Origin: CAZVEE01 sp964625525
Lineage (GTDB): Bacteria; Pseudomonadota; Alphaproteobacteria; JAJFIK01
Assembly (NCBI GenBank): GCA_964625525.1
Contig: CAZVEE010000064.1
Coordinates: forward strand, 1 to 20,089
DNA length: 20,089 nt
Direction: 5' to 3'
In this document: positions 1 to 6,371 of the stretch, piece by piece
Position numbering within the stretch: position 1 is the stretch's first letter
Layout of the letters: each line of letters starts with the position of its first letter
Position numbers and translations under genes: made by a program
Notes under the pieces: model-generated
Databases searched by the model: none
Told to the model about the DNA's origin: nothing
What the model saw: only the letters and a program-made list of their open reading frames with translations

Positions 1-1
1 C

Positions 2-550
2 AACTTCCGTAAGCCGCTGATCCTGATGACGCCGAAGTCGCTGCTGCGGCACAAGCGCTGCGTCTCCAGCCTGGAAGAGATGGGGCCGGGCACTTCGTTC
101 CACCGGGTGCTGCTTGATGATGCCGAAGAGCGGCCCGGCAGCAGTGTGACCTTGAAGCCGGACGCGGAGATCCGCCGCGTGGTGCTGTGTACGGGCAAGG
201 TCTACTACGATCTGTTTGAAGAGCGCGAGAAGCGCGGCATCGACGATGTGCAGATTCTGCGCCTTGAGCAACTTTATCCGTTCCCGAATAAAAGCCTGCT
301 CAATGAAATGCAACGGTTCCCCCAGGCCCAAGTGATCTGGTGCCAGGAAGAGCCACAGAATATGGGCGCCTGGACCTTCATTCAGCCCCATATTGAATGG
401 GTGCTGGACAAGGCCGGCTTCGCGGCGGAACACAAGCGCCCGGTCTATGCGGGGCGGCGTGCCTCGGCGGCGACGGCCACGGGCCTGATGAAAAAACACC
501 AGCAGGAACTGCAGCAGTTCCTTGATCAGGCCTTGACTGTTGGGGGCTGA
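2..550 (+). CDS. sucA: 2-oxoglutarate dehydrogenase E1 component, 3' end (partial)
   Basis: This is the last 182 codons of the thiamine diphosphate-dependent E1 subunit, which decarboxylates 2-oxoglutarate and passes the succinyl group to the E2 lipoyl arm. The frame is open from base 2, so the gene starts upstream of the window. The visible part begins FRKPLILMTPKSLLRHK and includes QVIWCQEEPQNMGAW, both characteristic of the C-terminal domain of SucA-type E1 proteins. It ends at a TGA at 548-550. sucB and lpd follow on the same strand, the classic order for the complex. The thiamine-binding core lies outside the window. Identification is firm because both motifs and the neighbours agree. 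Confidence 0.97.
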   Translation, partial: NFRKPLILMTPKSLLRHKRCVSSLEEMGPGTSFHRVLLDDAEERPGSSVTLKPDAEIRRVVLCTGKVYYDLFEEREKRGIDDVQILRLEQLYPFPNKSLLNEMQRFPQAQVIWCQEEPQNMGAWTFIQPHIEWVLDKAGFAAEHKRPVYAGRRASAATATGLMKKHQQELQQFLDQALTVGG

Positions 551-556
551 TCCCGG

Positions 557-575
557 CGGCGCGGCTGTCGCGCCG
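557..575 (+). other. Hairpin between sucA and sucB
   Basis: CGGCGCG at 557-563 and CGCGCCG at 569-575 form a perfect 7-bp G+C stem with a 5-nt loop, starting 6 nt after the sucA stop. No T-run follows, so it is not a standard intrinsic terminator. A role as an mRNA processing or stability element that sets the sucA to sucB ratio is inference. Confidence 0.45.
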
Positions 576-589
576 TGAGTTGTGTAGTG

Positions 590-676
590 ATGAACCGTGT
601 GACCACGGATGATGAAGCGATGAATGCGGCGTGCGCGAAAGGCGGCGCTGGCAAGACCCGAGGATCCAACTCATGA
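590..676 (+). CDS. Possible 28-aa small ORF whose stop overlaps the sucB start
   Basis: An ATG at 590 opens a 28-codon frame that ends with a TGA at 674-676. This stop overlaps the sucB ATG at 673-675 as ATGA, the usual geometry of translational coupling. The peptide begins MNRVTTDDEAMNAACAK and contains a glycine- and alanine-rich stretch. It resembles no family I recognise. The ribosome site before its ATG is weak (GTGAG about 10 nt upstream), and sucB has its own GAGG at 660-663. It could be a chance frame in the 122-nt spacer. The exact overlap is the only reason to list it. Confidence 0.25.
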   Translation: MNRVTTDDEAMNAACAKGGAGKTRGSNS

Positions 677-1902
677 CCACCGAAATCCGTGTGCCGGCGT
701 TAGGCGAATCCGTGACGGAAGCCACCGTCGCCCAATGGTTCAAGAAGCCGGGCGATGCGGTGACAGCGGATGAACCACTTGTGGAATTGGAAACCGACAA
801 GGTGACGCTGGAAGTGCCCGCGCCCGCGTCTGGTACGCTGGGTGAGATCGTCGCAAATGAAGGCGACACGGTGGAAGTGAACGCGCTTCTGGGCTCGGTC
901 GAGGAAGGCGCGGGCGACGCCAAGCCCGCCGCTGCGCCAGCGCCCAAACAGGAACAGCCAGCCGCCGCGGCCGCCCGTCAGGAGGGGTCAACGCAAGGCG
1001 CGCCGGATTCTGGTGGTACCGTGCAGACGATGCCCTCGGCGCGCCGGGTGATCGACGAGAACAATCTTGATGCCACCCGCATCGAAGGCACCGGCAAAGA
1101 TGGCCGGGTGACCAAGGGCGACGCGCTGGGCGCGCTGGAAATGCGCGATACCAAAACGGTGGCACTGCCGCCCTCTACCTCCACGGCACCGCGCGCCAAG
1201 GAAAAGCGCGAAGAGCGGGTGCGCATGAGCCGCCTGCGCCAGACCATCGCTCAGCGCCTGAAAGAGGCGCAAAACAACGCGGCCATGCTGACCACCTTTA
1301 ACGAGGTGGACATGAGCAATGTCATGGCCATGCGCAGTCAGTACAAAGACCTGTTCGAGAAACGCCATGGCGTGCGCCTTGGTTTCATGTCGTTCTTCGT
1401 CAAGGCCTGCGTGCGGGCGTTGCAAGACGTGCCGGCCGTGAATGCGGAGATCGACGGTACGGATATTATCTACAAGAATTACTACGACATCGGTGTTGCG
1501 GTGGGCACGGATCGGGGCCTGGTGGTGCCGGTGGCGCGCGATTGCGACATGAAGAGCTTTGCCGAGATCGAAGCCGAAATCACCGATTTTGGCCGCCGTG
1601 CCCGCGATGGCGCGCTGGCGCTTGAGGAACTGCAAGGCGGGACGTTCACCATTACCAATGGCGGTGTGTACGGATCGCTCATGTCCACGCCCATTCTGAA
1701 CCCGCCGCAGTCGGGTGTGCTCGGTATGCACAAGATTGAGCAGCGCCCCATGGTGGTGGATGGACAAGTGGTGATCCGTCCCATGATGTATCTGGCAATG
1801 TCCTATGATCACCGTATCGTGGATGGCAAAGAAGCCGTGACCTTCCTGGTGCGGGTGAAGGATTCACTCGAAGATCCCCAACGCACCCTGCTTGATCTGT
1901 AA
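673..1902 (+). CDS. sucB: Dihydrolipoyllysine-residue succinyltransferase (E2 of 2-oxoglutarate dehydrogenase)
   Basis: This 409-residue protein is the E2 core of the 2-oxoglutarate dehydrogenase complex and transfers succinyl from the lipoyl arm to CoA. Domains in order are an N-terminal lipoyl domain (about 1-77) with the modified lysine K43 in ETDKVTLE, an Ala/Pro-rich linker, a peripheral subunit-binding domain (about 120-155), a second linker, and the catalytic domain (about 180-409). The catalytic HxxxDG motif is present as HRIVDG, with H380 and D384. Length matches the family. I chose the ATG at 673 over one 42 nt upstream because the protein then starts MTTEIRVPALGES, as is usual, and GAGG at 660-663 lies 9 nt before it. 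It sits between sucA and lpd in one operon. Confidence 0.97.
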   Translation: MTTEIRVPALGESVTEATVAQWFKKPGDAVTADEPLVELETDKVTLEVPAPASGTLGEIVANEGDTVEVNALLGSVEEGAGDAKPAAAPAPKQEQPAAAAARQEGSTQGAPDSGGTVQTMPSARRVIDENNLDATRIEGTGKDGRVTKGDALGALEMRDTKTVALPPSTSTAPRAKEKREERVRMSRLRQTIAQRLKEAQNNAAMLTTFNEVDMSNVMAMRSQYKDLFEKRHGVRLGFMSFFVKACVRALQDVPAVNAEIDGTDIIYKNYYDIGVAVGTDRGLVVPVARDCDMKSFAEIEAEITDFGRRARDGALALEELQGGTFTITNGGVYGSLMSTPILNPPQSGVLGMHKIEQRPMVVDGQVVIRPMMYLAMSYDHRIVDGKEAVTFLVRVKDSLEDPQRTLLDL

Positions 1903-1954
1903 GCCGTCCCAGCGACACGCCGAACCCTGAGAGATGTGGAGAACGAGGCGCCCA

Positions 1955-3367
1955 ATGGCTCAATCCTATGATGTGGTGGTGATCGGGGCGGGACCCGGCG
2001 GCTATAACTGCGCGATCCGCGCCGCGCAGCTCGGCCAATCCGTGGCCGTGGTGGAGCGCCGGGAGACGAAGAAGCTCGGCGGCACCTGTTTGAATGTTGG
2101 CTGTATTCCGTCTAAAGCGCTTTTGCACGCGTCGGAGCATTTTGAGCAGATCTCTACTCATCTGCCGGAAATGGGGATCTCCACCAAAGGCGCGTCGGTG
2201 GAGATCGACAAGCTGCTGGCGTTCAAGGACAAGGCCGTGGACGGTCTGACCAAGGGGGTGGAGTTCCTCTTTAAGAAGAACAAAATTGCTCACTATCTGG
2301 GCCACGGTAAAATTGCCGGGACGGGCAGTGTGCATGTGGCGCTGACCGATGGCGGGGAGGAAACCCTCTCGGCCAAGAGCATCGTGATTGCCACGGGCTC
2401 GGACATTATCGGTCTGCCCAATGTGGAGATTGATGAGGAGCGCGTTGTCTCCTCGACCGGCGCGATCGCGCTCCCGGTGGTCCCTAAGCACATGGTGGTC
2501 GTGGGTGGTGGCTATATCGGCCTGGAGCTTGGCTCGGTCTGGCGCCGCCTGGGGGCCGAGGTGACCGTGGTTGAATATCTCGACCGCATCACGCCGGGGC
2601 TGGATGGCGAAGTGTCGAAACAGTTCCAGCGCATTCTGGGCAAGCAGGGCATGAGCTTCAAACTCTCCACGAAGGTGACCGGCGTGGAGAAGATGAAGAC
2701 CAAGCTCAAGGTCTCGCTGGAGCCGGCGGCGGGCGGCGAGGAAGAGACGCTCGACTGTGATGTGGTGCTTGTGGCCATCGGCCGGCGCCCTTACACGGAC
2801 AATCTGGGTCTGGAGACCGTGGGCATCGAGTTGGATTCGAAAGGCCGGGTTCCGACGGATGTGCATTTCCGCACCACGGCGCCGGGTGTCTATGCCATTG
2901 GGGACGTGCGCGAAGGCCCCATGCTGGCCCACAAGGCCGAGGACGAGGCGGTGGCCTGCGCCGAAGTGATTGTCGGTAAGGCGGGGCATGTGAATTACGA
3001 TGCCATCCCGGCGGTCGTGTACACCTATCCAGAAGTTGCCTCTGTCGGCAAAACGGAAGAGCAGCTGAAGGAAGACGGCATTCAGTACAAGTCGGGCAAA
3101 TTTCCGTTCACGGCTAATTCTCGGGCACGCACCAATGACCTTACCGAGGGTTTTGTGAAAGTGCTGGCTGATGCGCGCACGGACAAGGTGCTTGGCGTCC
3201 ACATGATCGGCCCGAATGTGGGTGAGATGATCGCGGAAGCCGCCCTTGCCATGGAATTTGGTGCCTCGTCCGAGGACATTGCCCGCACCTCCCACCCGCA
3301 CCCAACCCTCACCGAGGCTCTGCGCCAGGCGGCCATGGGCGTCGAAGGCTGGACCATGCAAATGTAA
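1955..3367 (+). CDS. lpd: Dihydrolipoyl dehydrogenase (E3)
   Basis: This 470-residue flavoprotein reoxidises the dihydrolipoyl arm of E2 and reduces NAD+. An FAD-binding GAGPGG motif lies near the N-terminus (residues 11-16). The redox-active disulfide is intact in GGTCLNVGCIPSK, as C45 and C50. A second GGGYIG motif belongs to the NAD domain, and the C-terminal dimer interface carries the catalytic pair H449 and E454 in HPTLTE. The start at 1955 is preferred to an ATG 21 nt upstream because GGAG and GAGG at 1938-1948 sit 6 nt before it and the protein then opens MAQSYDVVVIG. It is 52 nt downstream of sucB and so probably dedicated to this complex, although E3 is often shared with pyruvate dehydrogenase. 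Confidence 0.96.
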   Translation: MAQSYDVVVIGAGPGGYNCAIRAAQLGQSVAVVERRETKKLGGTCLNVGCIPSKALLHASEHFEQISTHLPEMGISTKGASVEIDKLLAFKDKAVDGLTKGVEFLFKKNKIAHYLGHGKIAGTGSVHVALTDGGEETLSAKSIVIATGSDIIGLPNVEIDEERVVSSTGAIALPVVPKHMVVVGGGYIGLELGSVWRRLGAEVTVVEYLDRITPGLDGEVSKQFQRILGKQGMSFKLSTKVTGVEKMKTKLKVSLEPAAGGEEETLDCDVVLVAIGRRPYTDNLGLETVGIELDSKGRVPTDVHFRTTAPGVYAIGDVREGPMLAHKAEDEAVACAEVIVGKAGHVNYDAIPAVVYTYPEVASVGKTEEQLKEDGIQYKSGKFPFTANSRARTNDLTEGFVKVLADARTDKVLGVHMIGPNVGEMIAEAALAMEFGASSEDIARTSHPHPTLTEALRQAAMGVEGWTMQM

Positions 3368-3373
3368 GGTGAT

Positions 3374-3409
3374 GGGAGAGTCGTCCCGCATCGCGCGATC
3401 GGCTCTCCC
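3374..3409 (+). terminator. Imperfect hairpin after lpd, possible operon terminator
   Basis: GGGAGAG at 3374-3380 pairs with CTCTCCC at 3403-3409. Between them a second, inner stem can form around the palindrome ATCGCGCGAT at 3390-3399, flanked by CCG and CGG. The structure starts 6 nt after the lpd stop. No T-run follows, so this is at best a weak intrinsic terminator or a 3'-end stabilising stem. Confidence 0.35.
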
Positions 3410-3499
3410 GTCCCCGCAGCTCTCGCGGTATCCCGACCATTCTTGCTTCCAATTGCCGCAGCGTCAGCACGGCACGAGGCGTCCCAGACTGCGCGAGGC

Positions 3500-3529
3500 T
3501 CGCCAGTATGGGTGGCTTCTGCTTATACT
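3500..3529 (+). promoter_or_regulatory. Candidate sigma70-type promoter for the nitronate monooxygenase gene
   Basis: TATACT at 3524-3529 matches the -10 consensus at five of six positions. TCGCCA at 3500-3505, 18 nt upstream, matches the -35 consensus at four of six. The predicted transcript would start near 3536 and leave a leader of about 33 nt containing the ribosome site GGGAGG. The rest of the 201-nt gap from lpd holds only the hairpin noted above. Confidence 0.4.
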
Positions 3530-3568
3530 GAGCATGACAAGATATCAGGGAGTTGGGAGGTCTTACTC

Positions 3569-4555
3569 ATGTCCGTGCCTGAGGTTCTCAAAGGTCAGTT
3601 GCGTTTGCCGGTGATCGGCGCGCCGTTATTCATCGTGTCCGGGCCGGAACTGGTCATTGCCCAGTGCAAGGCCGGCATTGTGGGGTCGTTCCCGGCGCTC
3701 AACGCGCGGCCGCAGGAGTTGCTGGAAGAATGGATCATCCGCATCAAGATGGAGCTGCTGGAGCACAAACGCGCCAATCCGGGTGCGGTGGTGGCACCGT
3801 TCGCAGTGAACCAGATCTGTCATGCGTCCAATGACCGTTTGATGCAGGACCTTGATGTCTGTGTGAAGCATGAAGTGCCGATTATCATCACCTCGCTGCG
3901 GGCGCCGACTGAAGTGATCACACGGGTGCAGGAATATGGCGGCATCATTCTGCATGACGTGATCAATATGCGCCATGCCCGCAAAGCCATTTCCGAAGGC
4001 GCTAACGGCATCGTGGCCGTGTGCGCGGGCGCCGGGGGGCATGCGGGTACGCTGTCGCCTTTCGCGCTCGTGCCGGAATTACGGGCGGAGTTTGAGGGCC
4101 CCATTGCGCTGTCCGGGTCCATTACCAACGGCCGATCGATCCTTGCGGCGCAAGCGGTGGGGGCGGATTTCGCCTATATCGGCACCCGCTTCATTGCCAC
4201 CCGCGAGGCGAATGCGGACTTGGAATACAAACAGATGATCGTCGAGTCGACGGCGAATGAAGTTGTGTACACGAACCTTTTCACCGGTGTGCACGGCAAT
4301 TACCTGTCGAAATCGGTGTCGGCAGCCGGGCTTGACCCCAATGCTCTGCCGGAATCCGATCCCTCCAAGATGAATTTTGGCTCTGGTGGCAACCAGAAGA
4401 GCAAGGCCTGGCGTGATATCTGGGGCGCGGGCCAGGGTGTGGGCACCATCGAAGACCTGTCGCCGGTCCAGGATGTGGTGGATCGGATGGTGGCGGAATA
4501 TGAAGCGGCACGAGCCGAACTTGGCGCCAGTGCCGGAGATGCCGTGGCGCGCTAA
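3569..4555 (+). CDS. Nitronate monooxygenase (2-nitropropane dioxygenase family)
   Basis: This 328-residue FMN-dependent TIM-barrel enzyme belongs to the family that oxidises alkyl nitronates, often protecting against propionate-3-nitronate. Diagnostic features are VIGAPLFIVSGPELVIA at the N-terminus, the GAGGHAGT motif at 154-161 with the conserved histidine H158, SGSITNG, and the flavin phosphate-binding region GADFAYIGTRFIAT. The longer frame opening at 3443 was rejected: the ATG at 3569 has GGGAGG at 3555-3560 with 8-nt spacing, and the protein then begins MSVPEVLKGQLRLPV at the family core. It lies 201 nt downstream of lpd with its own candidate promoter and converges on xerC, so it is probably monocistronic. 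Some family members have other substrates, such as enoyl-ACP reductase-like FabK, so the substrate is inferred. Confidence 0.9.
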   Translation: MSVPEVLKGQLRLPVIGAPLFIVSGPELVIAQCKAGIVGSFPALNARPQELLEEWIIRIKMELLEHKRANPGAVVAPFAVNQICHASNDRLMQDLDVCVKHEVPIIITSLRAPTEVITRVQEYGGIILHDVINMRHARKAISEGANGIVAVCAGAGGHAGTLSPFALVPELRAEFEGPIALSGSITNGRSILAAQAVGADFAYIGTRFIATREANADLEYKQMIVESTANEVVYTNLFTGVHGNYLSKSVSAAGLDPNALPESDPSKMNFGSGGNQKSKAWRDIWGAGQGVGTIEDLSPVQDVVDRMVAEYEAARAELGASAGDAVAR

Positions 4556-4581
4556 GCAGTCTCGGTCCGAGAACGTGCCGA

Positions 4582-5577
4582 TCACGCCCGCCCCTTGTCC
4601 CGGGGGTGGGCGTTTTCGTAGATGCGAGCGAGATCCTCCGTATCCACCGCCGTGTAGACCTGGGTGGACGACAGGCTGGCATGGCCCATGAGATCCTGGA
4701 TCGAGCGCAGATCCGCCCCGTCGCGCAGCAGATGGGTGGCGAAGGCATGGCGCAGGGCATGGGGAGTGGCGCTTTCAGGTAAGCCTAGGGCCCCGCGCAA
4801 TTGTGCCACCCGGCGTTGCACCGTGCGCGGATCGAGCCGGCCGCCGCGAATGCCGACAAAGAGTGGATCATCCGGACCCAGCAAATGGGGCACGCGCCCC
4901 AGATAATGGCCGATAACTTCAGCCACCAAGGGCAAGATCGGCACGAGGCGCTCCTTATTCCGTTTGCCAAGCACCCGCAAGCTGTCCCAGTGCATCCAGT
5001 CGCCGCTGTGGGTTTCCGGTGTCCCCGACGGCACTTGGCCACGGTCGAGGGACAGGGCTTCGGCGATGCGCAGACCGCACCCATAGAGCAGGCTGATCAC
5101 CGCCGCGTCCCGCAGGCCCACCCACACCCGGTCATCGGCTTCGCTGGCCAGGCCGATCATGTCCATGGCTTTGGCCGCGGGAACTGGGCGCGGTAGAGTT
5201 GCGTCGAGTTTGGGGCTTTTTAAGGCATGCAGGATGGTTCCGTCGAGCCCGTGATTGTCCTGAAGCGTGCGGAATAGTCCGCGCAAAGATGAGAGGCTGC
5301 GCGCCGTGCTGCGCTTGGCGATGCCGCCGAAATGGCGTGAAGCGATGAAGGCGCGGATGTCGGCGGGCCGCAGGCCGGCCATATCGCCAAGCCCCGGCTC
5401 GCCCCCCAGGTGGTCAGTGAGAAACGCAAGGAACTGGCGCACATCCCGTTCATAGGCAGCGAGGGTATGGGGCGACGCCCGGTGTTCCACCTTTAGCTGC
5501 GTGAGCCAGGCGGACACGGCGGCGACCAAGTCAGCTTGGGCGCGCCAGGCCGTGTCCGGATGATCTGTGATACTCAC
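4582..5577 (-). CDS. xerC: Tyrosine recombinase XerC/XerD type
   Basis: This 331-residue tyrosine recombinase probably resolves chromosome dimers at dif. The N-terminal SAM-like DNA-binding domain spans about 15-110. The catalytic domain has the full set: R170 (YGCGLRIAE), K205 (LGKRNKER), H273 and R276 (PHALRHAFATHLL), H299 (GHASLSSTQVYT) and the nucleophile Y308. The start is a GTG at 5577 that overlaps the upstream transaldolase stop as GTGA. An AAGG-type ribosome site lies 7 nt before it, inside that gene. A short insertion of about ten residues precedes K205 compared with typical XerC. The XerC rather than XerD assignment rests mainly on position near priA and the transaldolase gene. Convergent spacing to the monooxygenase gene is only 26 nt. 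Confidence 0.88.
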   Translation of the reverse strand: MSITDHPDTAWRAQADLVAAVSAWLTQLKVEHRASPHTLAAYERDVRQFLAFLTDHLGGEPGLGDMAGLRPADIRAFIASRHFGGIAKRSTARSLSSLRGLFRTLQDNHGLDGTILHALKSPKLDATLPRPVPAAKAMDMIGLASEADDRVWVGLRDAAVISLLYGCGLRIAEALSLDRGQVPSGTPETHSGDWMHWDSLRVLGKRNKERLVPILPLVAEVIGHYLGRVPHLLGPDDPLFVGIRGGRLDPRTVQRRVAQLRGALGLPESATPHALRHAFATHLLRDGADLRSIQDLMGHASLSSTQVYTAVDTEDLARIYENAHPRDKGRA

Positions 5578-6275
5578 GCGTCAGCCTTCGGTCCGTCGGC
5601 CTTGTTGGGCCCATCCGCCTTCAGGATGGATTGGCCCGTGGCTTTCCAGTCGTTCAGAAATTGCTCCAGCCCGCGATCGGTGAGGGGGTGCAGGGCCAAG
5701 TTCTTCAGCACTTTGGGCGGTAGGGTCACCACATCGGCGCCCAGCTTGGCCACGTCGCGCACATGCAGCGGATGGCGCACCGAGGCGGCCAGGATCTGCG
5801 TGGTGAGAGCGGGGTACTGATCATAGATCTGGCGGATATCGGCGATCAGCTCCAGGCCATCTGTTCCCAGATCGTCGATGCGGCCGATAAAAGGCGAGAT
5901 GTATGTGGCGCCAGCCTTCGCGGCCAGCAGGGCCTGATTGGCGGAGAAGCACAAGGTCACATTGGTGCGGATATCCGCATCCGTCAGTGTGCGACAGGCT
6001 TTCAGGCCATCCCAGGTCAAGGGCAGTTTGATCACCACATTGTTCGCGACCTTGGCGAGCTTCTTGCCTTCGGCCACCATCGTGCCGGTGTCCAGGGCAG
6101 TGACCTCGGCGCTCACCGGGCCCGGCACCACGTCGCAAATCTCTGCGACCAGGTCCACGAAAGAACGGCCCGACTTGGCCACGAGCGAGGGATTGGTGGT
6201 GACACCGTCGATCAGGCCGGTGGCGGCGAAGTCCTGAATCTCGGTGATCTCGGCGGTATCAAGAAAGATCTGCAT
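5574..6275 (-). CDS. fsa: Transaldolase / fructose-6-phosphate aldolase, TalC-FSA subfamily
   Basis: This 233-residue small transaldolase is a class I aldolase of sugar phosphate metabolism. Signature segments are MQIFLDTAEI at the start, DGVTTNPSLVAKSG (23-36), and the Schiff-base lysine K83 in NVVIKLPLTWDGL, followed by NVTLCFSANQALLAAKAGA and FIGRIDD. The family is usually about 215-220 residues; this one ends in a low-complexity tail, KADGPNKADGPKADA. GAGGAG at 6282-6287 sits 6 nt before the ATG. The stop overlaps the xerC GTG by 4 nt, so the two genes form a coupled operon. Motifs alone do not separate transaldolase activity from fructose-6-phosphate aldolase activity. Confidence 0.92.
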   Translation of the reverse strand: MQIFLDTAEITEIQDFAATGLIDGVTTNPSLVAKSGRSFVDLVAEICDVVPGPVSAEVTALDTGTMVAEGKKLAKVANNVVIKLPLTWDGLKACRTLTDADIRTNVTLCFSANQALLAAKAGATYISPFIGRIDDLGTDGLELIADIRQIYDQYPALTTQILAASVRHPLHVRDVAKLGADVVTLPPKVLKNLALHPLTDRGLEQFLNDWKATGQSILKADGPNKADGPKADA

Positions 6276-6292
6276 GGGTCTCTCCTCAAACA

Positions 6293-6323
6293 GGGAGGCA
6301 AGGGGGAGGGGGGCGTGGCGGGG
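6293..6323 (+). promoter_or_regulatory. G-quadruplex-forming motif in the fsa-priA divergent region
   Basis: Four guanine runs lie on the plus strand: 6293-6295, 6302-6306, 6308-6313 and 6320-6323. Loops of 6, 1 and 6 nt separate them, which satisfies the usual G3+ N1-7 rule. It sits in the 95-bp gap between two divergent starts, just upstream of the fsa ribosome site. Folding and any regulatory role are inferred. Confidence 0.4.
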
Positions 6324-6334
6324 CGCGATTCACG

Positions 6335-6371
6335 CTGCCGGCCGCGCTGTCAGACTAGTATAACCCAGCCA
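6335..6371 (+). promoter_or_regulatory. Candidate priA promoter that would give a leaderless mRNA
   Basis: TATAAC at 6359-6364 is a good -10 element. Transcription would begin about 7 nt later, at or next to the A of the priA ATG (6371). No purine-rich ribosome site occurs in the preceding 20 nt, and an in-frame TAG at 6356-6358 excludes an upstream start. The -35 region near 6335-6340 (CTGCCG) is poor. Confidence 0.45.

Noticed and set aside
1679..3391. A 570-codon open frame on the minus strand across lpd
   Set aside because: It lies wholly antisense to lpd and the end of sucB, both strongly identified. Its His- and Arg-rich composition is typical of antisense frames in G+C-rich genes.
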